The notes: generated by a model not told the origin, from the letters alone. A DNA stretch of 64,000 bases from Candidatus Anaerobiospirillum pullicola (GCA_018884035.1 JAHLFE010000044.1:37783-101782); one strand, 5' to 3'; shown: positions 17,826-30,728, numbered from the stretch's first letter. Made by a program: numbers and translations.

Positions 17826-18761
17826 TTACTCCTGTTTATTGCGGCCTAAGACGCGATCTTCCCACACCTTATGGGCATGCTTGTGCTCATCTAAGGTGAG
17901 GTCTAAAGCAGCACACTCCTCACGGTTTAATAAGCGGTAGCTCTGCTCAAAAAGCTGTGCTTGCAGGCGCTTTTTAAAGTCGCCCTTACTTTCTTCAGGG
18001 CCCTTTTGCAGCATCGGGAAGTAGAAGTTTGCGCCCCACATGCTGCCAGCAAAAGGCTGGTCGTTTTCGCTGCCAATCTGCTGCGTCTGGCCTAAAGACA
18101 CCATGTTATACACATGCTCGGCATGGCGCTCCGGCTCTACGCGCATCAGCGGTAGGCACATGCCTGGCTGACGCTGCCAGCGTCTGGTCTCGGTGGTGGT
18201 AGTGTCGACCTTAAGATCAAAGTCACGCTGGCCACCGGTCATAGCCAGATAGACTTCCGCTAGTAAGCGCGCGTCGAGTAAAGCACCGTGTTGCACACGA
18301 TGTTTATTGTTGATACCAAAGAGGTTACAGAGGTTATCGAGGTTAACTTGGTGGCCTGGGTGTAACTTTAAGGCCACGCCAATGGTATCCGTGACCTTGG
18401 CCATGTCAGCGACATGCTCATTAAGGCCCATGCGGTCAAATTCCATGTCGAGGAAGGAAACGTCGAATTTGGCGTTGTGGATGAGCAGCTCGCTGCCACG
18501 GATAAAGTCAATAAATTCAGCGGCGATTTGCGGGAAGGTTGGGCAATCACGCAGTTGTGCCCATGTCATACCGTGCACACGGGTCGCTTCTTCGTCGATT
18601 TCGCGCTGTGGGTTGAGGTAGATATGCAGTTCGCGTGAGGTTATTTTGCGGTCGATGATTTCCACGCAGCCGATTTCGATGATACGGTGATCGCCTGGGG
18701 TACCATCATCAGTTTTACCGGTGGTTTCGGTGTCCAGAGCAATTTGACGCAGACTAGGCAT
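17826..18761 (-). CDS. dnaQ: DNA polymerase III epsilon subunit (3'-5' exonuclease)
   Basis: 311 residues from the ATG at 18761 (GAGGG upstream). Proofreading subunit of the replicative polymerase. DEDDh exonuclease motifs are all present: ALDTETTG at residue 8-15, IHNAKFDVSFLDMEF, and the last motif HGALLDARLLAEVY with its catalytic His and Asp. After the exonuclease domain comes GGQRDFDL, the place of the beta-clamp binding motif in E. coli (QTSMAF). The C-terminal region is ~65 residues longer than in E. coli (243 total); no domain is recognised in the extra part. Divergent from rnhA, as in many gammaproteobacteria. Confidence 0.95.
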   Translation of the reverse strand: MPSLRQIALDTETTGKTDDGTPGDHRIIEIGCVEIIDRKITSRELHIYLNPQREIDEEATRVHGMTWAQLRDCPTFPQIAAEFIDFIRGSELLIHNAKFDVSFLDMEFDRMGLNEHVADMAKVTDTIGVALKLHPGHQVNLDNLCNLFGINNKHRVQHGALLDARLLAEVYLAMTGGQRDFDLKVDTTTTETRRWQRQPGMCLPLMRVEPERHAEHVYNMVSLGQTQQIGSENDQPFAGSMWGANFYFPMLQKGPEESKGDFKKRLQAQLFEQSYRLLNREECAALDLTLDEHKHAHKVWEDRVLGRNKQE

Positions 18762-19029
18762 GGGGGCCGCCCTCACAAAAGAAAAGTCTGGGGAGAATTT
18801 TACCGCATTCTGGTTCTACTCAGAGTTTGGTGGCGACTACAACGTAGCCACACAACAAAAGGCTCAACAAAAGGAGTGATAGAGCTGGGCGCACATGTTA
18901 ATACTCTCGCTGGAGCATAGTGTGTGTAAGAGTAGTAACAGCTGCTGCTCCTAAGATTCCTAACTCCGCACATTATTGGGCAGAGGCGCTTAGTGCGATG
19001 GTAGCACTGTGTTAGTACTCACCTTGTGA

Positions 19030-19056
19030 TTGCAGCCTATAAATAGGCTGTTTTCG
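19030..19056 (+). terminator. Terminator-like hairpin
   Basis: CAGCCTAT AA ATAGGCTG followed by TTTTC; an 8-base perfect stem. No annotated gene ends before it on this strand. Confidence 0.55.
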
Positions 19057-19085
19057 CCAGCAACAGCATCGAGCTATGCTCTAGT

Positions 19086-19113
19086 TGAGGTCACTCTGGA
19101 GTGGCCTTTTACT
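19086..19113 (+). terminator. Second terminator-like hairpin
   Basis: AGGTCACTC and GAGTGGCCT (one G-T pair; loop of only a few bases) followed by TTTT. Confidence 0.5.
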
Positions 19114-19332
19114 GGCACAGAGTGCAGCTCCATGCTCTTTGCCTGGTTTGCCGATAAATAAGCGCTTTTTGCTGGTACCATAGAGTATGTTACGGTATAC
19201 AACTAATAGGGTAGTGATAGATAGTCGCAACAGACAACTATCTTCATGCGTATATAGCTTATATAAGCCGTTTATCGCGGACTTGTATGACAACTACCCT
19301 GCTTTTTTCTGTCTTGGTAATGGCCTTTTTGC

Positions 19333-19338
19333 TATAAT
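19333..19338 (+). promoter_or_regulatory. Candidate -10 box of rnhA leader
   Basis: Perfect TATAAT. No good -35 at the standard distance (TTGGTA is only 13 bases upstream). A transcript from here would have a ~275-base leader with several small dyads (for example CCAGCGTTAGCTGG at 19476) before rnhA. Confidence 0.45.
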
Positions 19339-19618
19339 AGAGGCTGTCAAAAGGGGGAAATTAGCCCTCTACCGGCCCGCACGGTGAGTACGATTTTTTG
19401 TTCAGTGAGACAGCCGCACCCAGCGGGGTACAGACTGCGCTTAGCGCGGTGTGACAGGGTGGAGTCATAAGGGGCCAGCGTTAGCTGGTCTGCATGCTGC
19501 GGCAGTAATGCTGTGGCTCTGCGGTCAAAGCCAACCAGCTTTTAGGGTAATACGCGTAAGCGTGATACTCTGAGCCGTTTTCCGCAAGGATAAGCAGACT
19601 CGCAAAGGAGGGAAGGCG

Positions 19619-20083
19619 ATGAAAGAAGTGCAGATCTTTACTGATGGCTCTTGCTTGCGCAATCCAGGTCCTGGCGGTTATGCCGCTATTCTGAAATATC
19701 AGGAGCATGAACTGGAGTTAAGCCAAGGCTATAGCATGACGACCAACAACCGCATGGAACTCATGGCAGTGATTGCGGCCTTAAGTCGTTTGACTGAGCC
19801 TTGTGCCGTCACCTTGACGAGTGACAGTATGTACGTCAAGAGCGGCATTAACTCGTGGATTCATACGTGGAAAAGCAACGGTTGGTTAACAGCTGCCAAG
19901 CAGCCAGTGAAAAATGAAGACCTGTGGCGCTTACTAGACTTACTCTGTGCGCGTCATCAGATCAACTGGCGCTGGGTCAAGGGCCACTCTGGACATGCAG
20001 AGAATGAGCGCTGCGATACCTTAGCACGCAACGCGGCCCAAGGCCTAAGTGGTGAGCTGCTTTTGCAAGATAATCGGTGGTAA
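19619..20083 (+). CDS. rnhA: Ribonuclease HI
   Basis: 154 residues, same as E. coli (155). AAAGGAGGGAAGGCG before the ATG is a strong ribosome site. Degrades RNA in RNA-DNA hybrids in the cytoplasm. The four acidic catalytic residues are seen: Asp9 in [14 protein letters not shown], Glu47 in NNRMELMAV, Asp69 in LTSDSMYV and Asp133 in [21 protein letters not shown] carries the conserved His. Confidence 0.97.
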   Translation: MKEVQIFTDGSCLRNPGPGGYAAILKYQEHELELSQGYSMTTNNRMELMAVIAALSRLTEPCAVTLTSDSMYVKSGINSWIHTWKSNGWLTAAKQPVKNEDLWRLLDLLCARHQINWRWVKGHSGHAENERCDTLARNAAQGLSGELLLQDNRW

Positions 20084-20954
20084 GTGCGTACAAGAAAGAA
20101 GGCGACGCACGATGCCCTGTGTACTGTCCCGTAGGAAGTACAGACAAGTGAACCCTATACTTGTCGCTACGGTGATCCTTCCCCTAATTACTGCCAAAGG
20201 TGCAGGCTTACAAAGAAAAGAGCTGTCCTCTGGCAACCTCTCGCGCATGAGGCGCGTTTTCTTTCCTAATGCCGCGCAGCAAGGATGTGCGCGGGACTGC
20301 CGCCAAGCTTTATGGGTAAACAACAAACCTAAGGCACTAGCGCGGTAGCGGCTGGGCTTTTGTTTTTGCTGTCGCAAGCTTTACGTGTGGCAACGAGGGG
20401 CTTAAGACATTCTTTAGACAGGGCACGGCCAAAAAAGTTTCGTCGGCATTTGGCTTTGAGCGTTTTTGTGCACCAAGGCCTGACATAAGCTCTTAGTGCT
20501 TATGAAGGTTGCAGTCCGCGAGGACTTAAAAGCGCAAGCGAACGCCAAAGTACATCCTGACGGTGGAGACGCTGCACCAAGACTCCGTAAGACGGTAAGA
20601 CACGGCAAAAGCTACTCTCTTTGGTGTCCCAAGGAAGCTCAAGCTAGAAAAGCCGTCAGGGCGCGTAAGCGCTTGCCTTACAGCAGTGGCTGTTGGGGTA
20701 GGGGGTTTTTGGTTTTTTCCTTTGCTGCAAACGATTACGAAAGCACGCAACTCTGACGCTATCTCTTGCTGTAAGAGCGCAGAGACAAGGACTGGCAGCG
20801 TAAGCACATCTCCTCTGAAGTAGGTGCTCCCATACATAGCTTACATCCCCGCCACCAACAACAGTTGGTGGTACAAGCATCTTTCACCTGATGGTGGGTG
20901 CAGGGCAGGGCAGGTGCTGCGATTGATTGCTGGCCGCAGGCCGTTTGTTGTGGA
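20084..20954. other. 871-base spacer between rnhA and mltD
   Basis: In E. coli gloB lies in the corresponding place; no gloB is seen. Small open frames on both strands lack support. A weak hairpin CGCGC/GCGCG with TTTTCTTT follows at 20242-20264 and may end rnhA transcription. On the minus strand a short frame ending at 20526 finishes with VRMYFGVRLRF, which resembles a beta-barrel C-terminus, but nothing upstream supports it. Confidence 0.35.
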
Positions 20955-22112
20955 ATGATTAAGAGAACATTTGTAGTTTTTCTCAGTACTTTACTGCTGG
21001 TGTTAGGTCTGGTTGGTTGCTCTAGTGAAAACTCGGGGCAGAAGCTGGCGCTGTCATCGACGGTAACAGCGGCTACGGACGCACAGGATAGTACTGAGGA
21101 CAGCGTGCAGCAGGTTGATACTTTAACCTCTGCGCAAGCTGCCGCAACCACAGAGAGCTCAGAGACCACTGCACAGAATACTGCTGCTGTTGACGGCATG
21201 AGTGGCGCTGCTGCCCTTAACCCAGAGGCACAGGCTCGTCCGCAGAAGCTTAAGGAGTATGGCTCCTTATGGCAGAGCGACTTGTTTGCTGACAGTCGTT
21301 TCCAGCTCAACATTAAGCTTACCCCTTCGGAAAAGAAGGAGGCCAAGATCTTAGCGCGTTCCTTTGAGAGTCATATGGAGCGTGCTAAGCCATTTATGCA
21401 CTACCTGCTCACGGAGCTTAAGGCCCGCAACCTCCCAGTGGAGTTAGCTGCTATTCCTCTGGTAGAAAGTGGCTTTGACTTACGTGCGCGTTCGCATGCT
21501 GGTGCTCATGGCCCATGGCAGTTTACCCGTCAGACGGGTAAGAGCTTTGGCTTAGAGGTGAGCTCCAACTACGACGAGTTCTATGACTTTGTCGCCTCGA
21601 CGCAAGCTTCGCTTGACTACTTAACCCACCTGCACAAGGAGCTGAAGCGCTGGGACTTTGCCCTGATTGCTTACAACCAAGGTGAGTTTGGGGTAAAGCG
21701 TGTGATTCGTCGTGCTAAGGCCGCTGGTATTACGGACTTAAGTGTCGACAAGTTAAGCTTTTCGCGCATGGGCCGTCTGTACTTAAAGCGCGTGCGTGCT
21801 TATGCTGACATTATGCATCACCCAGAGAAGTATGGTGTGGAGCACCCTGAGATTGAAGACCGCGAGGTCTTTAAGCAGGTACAGGTTGCCGGTCGCGTGA
21901 ACTCGATGAAGAAGGTAGCAGAGCTGTCAGGTGCTGACTTACAGCTGTTAAAGACCTTAAATGCGGGCTACTTAAGCGACAGGCTGGTGAGCAAGAAGCA
22001 GCGTAGCATCTTAGTGCCAGTGGAGAATGTGGCGGCTTTGGAAAAGGCCTTAGGCATTAGAGCAGAGGTGCCATTTAGTGGCGAGGGCGTGGCAGCATTA
22101 GCTACGCGCTAA
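20955..22112 (+). CDS. mltD: MltD-like membrane-bound lytic transglycosylase lipoprotein without LysM
   Basis: 385 residues from the ATG at 20955. The N-terminus is a lipoprotein signal with lipobox LVGC (Cys22). The catalytic domain matches MltD/SLT family: IPLVESGFDLRARSHAGAHGPWQF contains the catalytic Glu in ES, then ALIAYNQGEFGVKR. It cleaves murein glycan strands to anhydromuropeptides at the outer membrane. The end, LNAGYLSDRLVSKKQRSILVPV, corresponds to the junction before the LysM repeats in E. coli MltD (452 residues, two LysM), but no LysM follows. Proximity to rnhA/dnaQ matches E. coli order. Confidence 0.9.
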   Translation: MIKRTFVVFLSTLLLVLGLVGCSSENSGQKLALSSTVTAATDAQDSTEDSVQQVDTLTSAQAAATTESSETTAQNTAAVDGMSGAAALNPEAQARPQKLKEYGSLWQSDLFADSRFQLNIKLTPSEKKEAKILARSFESHMERAKPFMHYLLTELKARNLPVELAAIPLVESGFDLRARSHAGAHGPWQFTRQTGKSFGLEVSSNYDEFYDFVASTQASLDYLTHLHKELKRWDFALIAYNQGEFGVKRVIRRAKAAGITDLSVDKLSFSRMGRLYLKRVRAYADIMHHPEKYGVEHPEIEDREVFKQVQVAGRVNSMKKVAELSGADLQLLKTLNAGYLSDRLVSKKQRSILVPVENVAALEKALGIRAEVPFSGEGVAALATR

Positions 22113-22179
22113 CGCTCAAACCTCTAGGCACAAGAGTGCTGTCTGCTAAGCTTCCTGCGCTCAAGCTCTGGTAGAGGAC

Positions 22180-22236
22180 AAAAGCATTGCTGGGGCGGTG
22201 GCAACACCGCTTGAGCAGTGCTTTTGTTGTTTTTGG
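22180..22236 (+). terminator. Terminator of mltD
   Basis: Long hairpin AAAAGCATTGCT...GGCGGTG / CACCGC...AGCAGTGCTTTT followed by TTTTGTTGTTTTT. Confidence 0.85.
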
Positions 22237-22382
22237 GCGGGATAAAGTGCGCGTATGGTGCGGGAAGTGTGGGCGGGTCTGAGCGCTGATGACCAAGGGA
22301 CTGACTGCCACGGCGCTGACTGCGCTTAGAGCAGGTGGGAACGGCTTATAATGGCTGTAAAGCTTTTTGCAGAGGAGGCGGT

Positions 22383-22781
22383 ATGTACAAGCGTGAATTT
22401 ACCCCTGAGCGCATCGAGTCCTTAAAGCCTCAGGAGATCTTTGTCTTTGGCTCCAATTTAGGCGGTTATCATGGTGGTGGCGCAGCGGCCATTGCTTTGC
22501 GTAAGTTTGGGGCTATCTGGGGGCAGGGCGTCGGTCTGCAAGGCCAGAGCTACGCCATTCCGACCATGCAGGGTGGTGTTGAGACCATTAAGCCTTATGT
22601 TGACGAGTTTATCGCCTTTGCCACAGAGCATCCGGAGCTTAAGTTTTATGTGACACGTATTGGCTGTGGCATTGCGGGCTTTAGGGATGAGGAGATTGCC
22701 CCGCTGTTTGCGGCGGCGCTGGAGAGGCCGCAGGTGATTTTGCCAGAGAGTTTTGTGCAGCTGCTGGAACAGAACAAGTAA
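22383..22781 (+). CDS. A1S_2505-family protein (macro-like fold)
   Basis: 132 residues; GAGGAGGCGGT before the ATG at 22383 decides the start. The whole length matches the small family annotated as A1S_2505 phage non-structural protein: FVFGSNLGGYHGGGAAAIAL, FGAIWGQGVGLQGQSYAIPT and FYVTRIGCGIAGFRDEEIAPLF. The glycine-rich loops suggest a macro-domain-like nucleotide binding fold, but the function is unknown. It stands alone, in the same orientation as mltD. Found in phage and in many bacterial chromosomes, so it may have come with mobile DNA; codon use is not unusual. Confidence 0.8.
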   Translation: MYKREFTPERIESLKPQEIFVFGSNLGGYHGGGAAAIALRKFGAIWGQGVGLQGQSYAIPTMQGGVETIKPYVDEFIAFATEHPELKFYVTRIGCGIAGFRDEEIAPLFAAALERPQVILPESFVQLLEQNK

Positions 22782-23045
22782 GGCGGCCAGTAAAGCCCGC
22801 AAGAGCAAGCGCAAGAGCAAGCATTGTCGGGGCTGCAAAATGCGCAAGGAGCAACAACAGCAAAGAGGAGGGCTCTGCTCGCTGTCTGTAGGTGAGAGCG
22901 CATATCTCAAAGGATTGGCACATATGCATGCCATAACGCTCTCAACCGACCAACCAATCAACTACTCTTGATGTCAGCAGCAGAGCAGAGTAGCATCAGA
23001 GTGTACTCCCAAGAGCACTCTGGATTCCTTGCCCGTAGTCAGCGT

Positions 23046-24113
23046 TTAGTAGATGAGCTTCTGGTGCGTGTAACTGCTGCTCACACTGTCTGTAGGCGGA
23101 GGCGTAGGCGTGCTCTTAAACTTTGCAGACATAGTGCTGTCTGCCTCTTTGGCCGTAAGTGCCGAAAGGAGTTTGCTGTCGAGTTTCAGCTGCTTGGTAC
23201 CAATGTCCCGTAAGGCGGCACACAGCTCCTCAAGCGCGATCTTTTGCTCAATGTTTTTGCGCACAAAGAGGCTTAGCGGACGACGCAGTGGCTGACCATT
23301 TTTGGTGAGCGTAAAGCGGTTGAGCTTAGTGTGCGTGGTATTGTCACCACGCATCAGGCTGCGATCAAAGATTAAGGCCGCACCCGTGCTCTGAGCTATT
23401 GCACGGCGCCCCTCACTTAAAGTGCTCACCGCATGTATAGGGCAAGTAAAGCCCAGCAGCTGTGTCAGCTGCCGCCGCTCCTCATTAAACTGGCTGACCT
23501 CAGTGATGATGTAGATCTCAAGCTGCCGCTCCTTGATGGTAGCTACGTCCAGCTTGCGCTTGTTTTTACCCTTGTAAGGGACATCCAGAGCCCGTGGTAG
23601 CTCACATTGCAGCTTCGGGGAAAAGAGCGCAAATTTGCCTAAGGTCTCGCTCTCGCCTAAGCGCGTGCTGTCAGAGATAAAGGCGTTTATGATGCCGTTA
23701 CTAAAGTTCTCGTAGAGCTCGTCAGGCGTGCCGTAGGCAAAGCTAACCTCACAGCCTGCCGAGTAGAAAATGATGCGCTTCAGGGCCTCATTCAGGGCCT
23801 CGGTCTTGTCCATGGAGGAGAGCAGACCTAAGCGCAGATTGAAGTTTTGGTTGTGGTGTACCCGCTGCACATGCGCAAAGAGATCATCAATTTGCAGGAG
23901 CAGGGGCTTTATACGGTGGTATAAGAGAGTACCGGCAGGAGTGAGGGTAAAGGAGCGGCCATGGCGGGCAAAGATCTTGATCTCGATGGCTTGCTCAAGA
24001 TTTTTCATTTGCTGGGAGAGCGCAGACTGAGAGATAAAGCATTGCTCAGCAGCCGTGGTAAAGCTGTGTTTATCAGCTATGGTCACAAAGTTCTGGAGAT
24101 GCTTTAATTCCAT
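23046..24113 (-). CDS. LysR-type transcriptional regulator
   Basis: 355 residues from the ATG at 24113; no clear ribosome site, and a TTG two codons earlier is possible. N-terminal winged HTH: MELKHLQNFVTIADKHSFTTAAEQCFISQSALSQQMKNLE, fully standard. The effector domain follows at ~90-305. The last ~45 residues form a Ser/Thr/Pro-rich tail not usual in the family (typical length 300). Targets cannot be told; no divergent gene lies next to it, ligA being downstream on the other side and in the same orientation. Confidence 0.93.
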   Translation of the reverse strand: MELKHLQNFVTIADKHSFTTAAEQCFISQSALSQQMKNLEQAIEIKIFARHGRSFTLTPAGTLLYHRIKPLLLQIDDLFAHVQRVHHNQNFNLRLGLLSSMDKTEALNEALKRIIFYSAGCEVSFAYGTPDELYENFSNGIINAFISDSTRLGESETLGKFALFSPKLQCELPRALDVPYKGKNKRKLDVATIKERQLEIYIITEVSQFNEERRQLTQLLGFTCPIHAVSTLSEGRRAIAQSTGAALIFDRSLMRGDNTTHTKLNRFTLTKNGQPLRRPLSLFVRKNIEQKIALEELCAALRDIGTKQLKLDSKLLSALTAKEADSTMSAKFKSTPTPPPTDSVSSSYTHQKLIY

Positions 24114-24360
24114 AGACAATCTGCGCGGTGCAGCCCTGTAGTTGTAGTTGTAGTTGTGGCAGCCGCACAGCCTCTGCTGCTGTGCTCTAAGAGCAAATGG
24201 GACGTAGCGCAGCTCACTGCTCTTAAGGCCAAGACTAAGGTCATAACCTCAAGGCAGGTGTGAGTGGTGAGGGGTAATGGAGTGACCACGACCTGTTGAG
24301 CGTGACTAAAGCCCACATCTTAAAGAGTGAGGTCTATAACCTGAAGAGCAGCACGCGCCT

Positions 24361-24400
24361 AAAGCCCCCTGAAAGTGACTTTTTACAGGGGACTCTTGTG
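24361..24400 (-). terminator. Probable ligA terminator
   Basis: On the minus strand CCCCTG and CAGGGG form a stem across a ~14-base loop, followed by GCTTT. Modest T-run. The rest of the ligA-LysR spacer (24114-24435) contains a GTTGTAGTTGTAGTTGTAG triplet tract near 24140 and no gene. Confidence 0.5.
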
Positions 24401-24435
24401 GATAGTGGTGATTTAGTGCTGGCAGCGCTTTGTCC

Positions 24436-27986
<3,551 letters not shown>

Positions 27987-28958
27987 TTACTGCTGCTGCC
28001 CTGCTGGAATGTTATCGTAGTTTTGCAGCTCTAAAGCCAGAGCATTGAGCTCGTCGGCGCCAATGATGCGGCGCTGCTGATCCTCCATATGACCACCCAA
28101 CTGCTTAATAAAGATCTCGGTGGCCATTCGCAGGGCATTGAAGTAGGCAAAGGCCTTACCCCGCTCAGGCAGCGTCATGTACAGAGCAATAGCTGAGGTC
28201 TGGTAGCCATGCATGTTCTCAGGGAAGTAGAACGGTGGCTCCATGGAGCAGATGCGGAAGACCTCGTTGGTCTTTTCACGGGCGTTTTCGTAGACGAAGT
28301 AGATCTTGAGGTTGTCCTTGATAAAGCCCTGAATAAAGCCGTAGTGGTTGCACAGCTCCTCAATATCCTCACCTAAGTAAGGCTTGTCCTTATCAGCCGC
28401 AATGATGATCTCATAGACCTCACGGTGTGGCATGTTATCAGCGTTGCTTGCTGCAGAGTTGGTCTCATTGCTATAGGCATCGGCACTAAGCGTCGTCGTG
28501 TCAGACGGCGTTGCCACTGTAGTTGGTGCGCCCTGACCGGCCATAGCAGCAGGAGTGGCAGCGGTAGTGGCGTGCGCTGGAGCATTACCCGCTTCATGAC
28601 GCAAGCCATGAGTCTGGGGGTTAACGCTAATCGAAGCGTTACTGCTTAAGTCAGCAAAGCCATCATCAAAGTCATGAGGCAGAGTGGCGCGCGCATGGCG
28701 GGCACTTTTGGCCGCTGGAGCCGCTTCGCTCTCGGCTTGTTCTTCGGCGTGAGCGTGTGGGGTTAAGGAATCTGGGGTAACGATGCGCACCTTACCAATT
28801 TGATTTGAGCGAGAGAGCTCTTGGTCGCGCTGGTCGTTTTTCTTGAGACGGCGGTTTTGCGGCTTATTGGAAAACCAGAGTCCATGGACGATAAAGACGA
28901 GGATGCAGATTGCACCAACGATCAGCACAATGGAACTGGGATCGGAAAAAGAGGACAT
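27987..28958 (-). CDS. zipA: Cell division protein ZipA
   Basis: 323 residues from the ATG at 28958. Anchors FtsZ to the inner membrane in the divisome. N-terminal helix IVLIVGAICILVFIVHGLWF (residues ~9-30), a charged stretch NKPQNRRLKKNDQR, a long Ala/Thr-rich flexible linker (~35-185), then the C-terminal FtsZ-binding domain beginning EVYEIIIAADKDKPYLGEDIEELC and including FRICSMEPPFYFPENM and IALYMTLPERGKAFAYFNALRMA. Divergent cysZ and downstream ligA reproduce the E. coli cluster. Confidence 0.93.
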   Translation of the reverse strand: MSSFSDPSSIVLIVGAICILVFIVHGLWFSNKPQNRRLKKNDQRDQELSRSNQIGKVRIVTPDSLTPHAHAEEQAESEAAPAAKSARHARATLPHDFDDGFADLSSNASISVNPQTHGLRHEAGNAPAHATTAATPAAMAGQGAPTTVATPSDTTTLSADAYSNETNSAASNADNMPHREVYEIIIAADKDKPYLGEDIEELCNHYGFIQGFIKDNLKIYFVYENAREKTNEVFRICSMEPPFYFPENMHGYQTSAIALYMTLPERGKAFAYFNALRMATEIFIKQLGGHMEDQQRRIIGADELNALALELQNYDNIPAGQQQ

Positions 28959-29356
28959 GGCAGGTGATCTCAAAGGCCGCTGGTGCGGTCAGTTCTCTTT
29001 GCGTGTCTCTTTGCATGTCTCTTTTCCTGCACACAGAGCACACAGGCAGGGCTGGGGACCTCAGGGGACGGAGTGTCAGACGAGGAATCGCAGTAGCTTG
29101 TGAGGTGTGCAAAAGAGAAACAAAACAAGGACGAAACAGAAGCTTTGTGGGGTGGAACCGCAGCCGTGCTTAGAGCTAAAACTGTAAGCTTGCTGGTGGC
29201 GTCGACACCAAGGGCAGCTAAGACTTGTTGCGGGTCTTAGTTGATGGCGAAAATTATACTCAAAGCCCCCATAAAGTCGCAATTGAGCACGGTAGACATA
29301 AGCTTAGAGGAAGTGGTGACGGTCAAGAGACAATGCTGCTCAAGGGGGGATTTTGG

Positions 29357-29385
29357 TTTTTGTCTGCTGGGGTTTGCGGTATGAT
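29357..29385 (+). promoter_or_regulatory. Possible cysZ promoter
   Basis: TTTTTG (-35) and TATGAT (-10) separated by 17 bases. Weak -35. Confidence 0.35.
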
Positions 29386-29444
29386 GAGAGCTAGTTTTTG
29401 CTCTTTACGCCGCGCGTCATAGCGCCCACCGTAAGGGGCTCCCA

Positions 29445-29498
29445 GCGCCGCGCCGTGCGGCGCAGCGCAGCGAAAGGCGCGCCTTTCTTGTTTTATCC
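29445..29498 (+). promoter_or_regulatory. Strong hairpins in cysZ leader (possible attenuator)
   Basis: A GC-rich hairpin GCGCCG/CGGCGC is followed by the perfect palindrome AAAGGCGCGCCTTT (29473-29486) and CTTGTTTT, only ~20 bases before the cysZ start at 29518. The form is that of a terminator in the leader. The region from the zipA start to here (559 bases) has no other gene. Confidence 0.5.
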
Positions 29499-29517
29499 AT
29501 CGCTCTTGGCCTTAAGC

Positions 29518-30300
29518 ATGATCAAAGACAGTTCTAACCAAGAAATCTCAATCTGGAATATGGTTGGCTACCTCGGATCCGGCCTGCAATTAGCCCTCTC
29601 CAAAGAGTGCCGCTTATATGTGGTCATACCAATCATTATCAACTTTTTGGTGCTGGCCATTGGTGGCTATCTGGTTGTTCAGACCATTTCGGGCTTTTTA
29701 CAGCAGTACCTTGATCTGCTGCCAGAGTGGCTTAACTTCTTAAGCTACGTGCTGTGGATCTTTTTAGCCCTGACCATGGGCTTTGTCTTTTGCTACATCT
29801 TCTCCACGGTTGCGACCATTATTGCCTCACCTTTTTACGGCATGCTGGCCGAGAAAGCCGAGGGCGTGATTCGTGGGGCGCCATTTGCTGCGGGCAGTGA
29901 TGACGGCTTTGCCGCTGTCATCAAGGACGTACCACGTGTGATTAAGCGTGAGCTACGCAAGATGGCTTACTACCTGCCACGCGTGATTGTCTGCCTGATC
30001 ATTTCCTTTATTCCTGTCATTAATGTCATTTCCCCTATCTTATGGTTCTTACTGGCGGCGTGGATGATGTGCATTCAGTACGTCGACTACCCATACGACA
30101 ACCACAAGATCTCATTTGATGACATGAAGAAGGACTTGCAGAACCAGCGCTTAGCTTCGTTTGTGATGGGGGCGGTGATTTCGCTGGCGATGACGGTGCC
30201 TATTTTGAACTTGGTGATTCCACCAGCAGCGGTGTGCGCTGGCACTAAGTACTATGTCGAGATGCAAAAGCGCTATACCATTGATGTGGCGCTGCGCTAA
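29518..30300 (+). CDS. cysZ: CysZ sulfate permease-like membrane protein
   Basis: 260 residues from the ATG at 29518 (E. coli CysZ 253); the longer upstream frame crosses the leader hairpins and is not protein-like. Four membrane segments of the EI24/CysZ family: LYVVIPIIINFLVLAIGGYLV, LNFLSYVLWIFLALTMGFVFCYIF, VIVCLIISFIPVINVISPILWFLLAAW and VMGAVISLAMTVPILNLVIP. The signature SPFYGMLAEKAEG is present. Imports sulfate for cysteine synthesis in E. coli. Divergent from zipA as in E. coli. Confidence 0.92.
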   Translation: MIKDSSNQEISIWNMVGYLGSGLQLALSKECRLYVVIPIIINFLVLAIGGYLVVQTISGFLQQYLDLLPEWLNFLSYVLWIFLALTMGFVFCYIFSTVATIIASPFYGMLAEKAEGVIRGAPFAAGSDDGFAAVIKDVPRVIKRELRKMAYYLPRVIVCLIISFIPVINVISPILWFLLAAWMMCIQYVDYPYDNHKISFDDMKKDLQNQRLASFVMGAVISLAMTVPILNLVIPPAAVCAGTKYYVEMQKRYTIDVALR

Positions 30301-30342
30301 GAAACGCTAAAAGCTACGGCAGTTATAGCCACAACCACAGAG

Positions 30343-30500
30343 CTAAGAAATGAGTGATCGAATAAATGACGGAGAAAGGGATGAGTGATGGAAACGTCAC
30401 CAACCGTAAGATGAATGGTGCAGGTGAGCCTAATCCTATCTTAAGAGGGGGCACCATGCTTATCCTAAAGTCCGTCATCTGTTAGGTCAGTCGTTCCTAA
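30343..30500 (+). repeat. Dispersed repeat family C, copy 1
   Basis: Aligns with the reverse complement of 52684-52822. Shared blocks: AATGAGTGATC.AATAA.TGACGG, AACGT.ACCA..C..AAGATGAA.GGTGCAGG and CCTATCTTAAG. The ends CTAAGAAAT and GTTCCTAAG are inverted relative to each other. This copy has an extra ~15 bases after TGACGG. The rest of the spacer 30301-30728 holds no gene. Confidence 0.75.
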
Positions 30501-30728
30501 GACAACAGTGCTAATACTGCTGGCCGCTTTCCTTACGGGAATTTCTCCCTACAGGAATCGCTCAAGCTGCCAGCAAGGCTCAAAGCAGGCGTTACACTTC
30601 GCCGCTGTCGGCGGCGTGATCTTTGCGCTGTGGGCGTGGTGACAACAGGTGCTGCTAAGCGTGTAGGGCGAGGCTTTGCGAGGATAGGCTTGACTAGCCA
30701 AGTCTAGGATAGGGCCGAGGAGGATGTA

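Larger units (their letters stand above)
18762..19618. other. 857-base dnaQ-rnhA divergent spacer
   Basis: Contains two terminator-like hairpins (19030-19056 and 19086-19112), and a perfect TATAAT at 19333 starting what may be a ~280-base structured leader of rnhA. Short open frames here show no protein features. The terminators imply an upstream short transcript on the plus strand between about 18850 and 19030, which could be a small RNA. Confidence 0.4.

Noticed and set aside
19340-19618. RNase P RNA, 6S RNA or a known riboswitch in the rnhA leader
   Set aside because: None of the conserved core sequences of these RNAs could be found.
20526-20837. Minus-strand frame ending in a beta-barrel-like VRMYFGVRLRF
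   Set aside because: Only the last ~12 residues look barrel-like; the rest has no signal peptide or strand pattern. Could be a remnant, but evidence is too thin.
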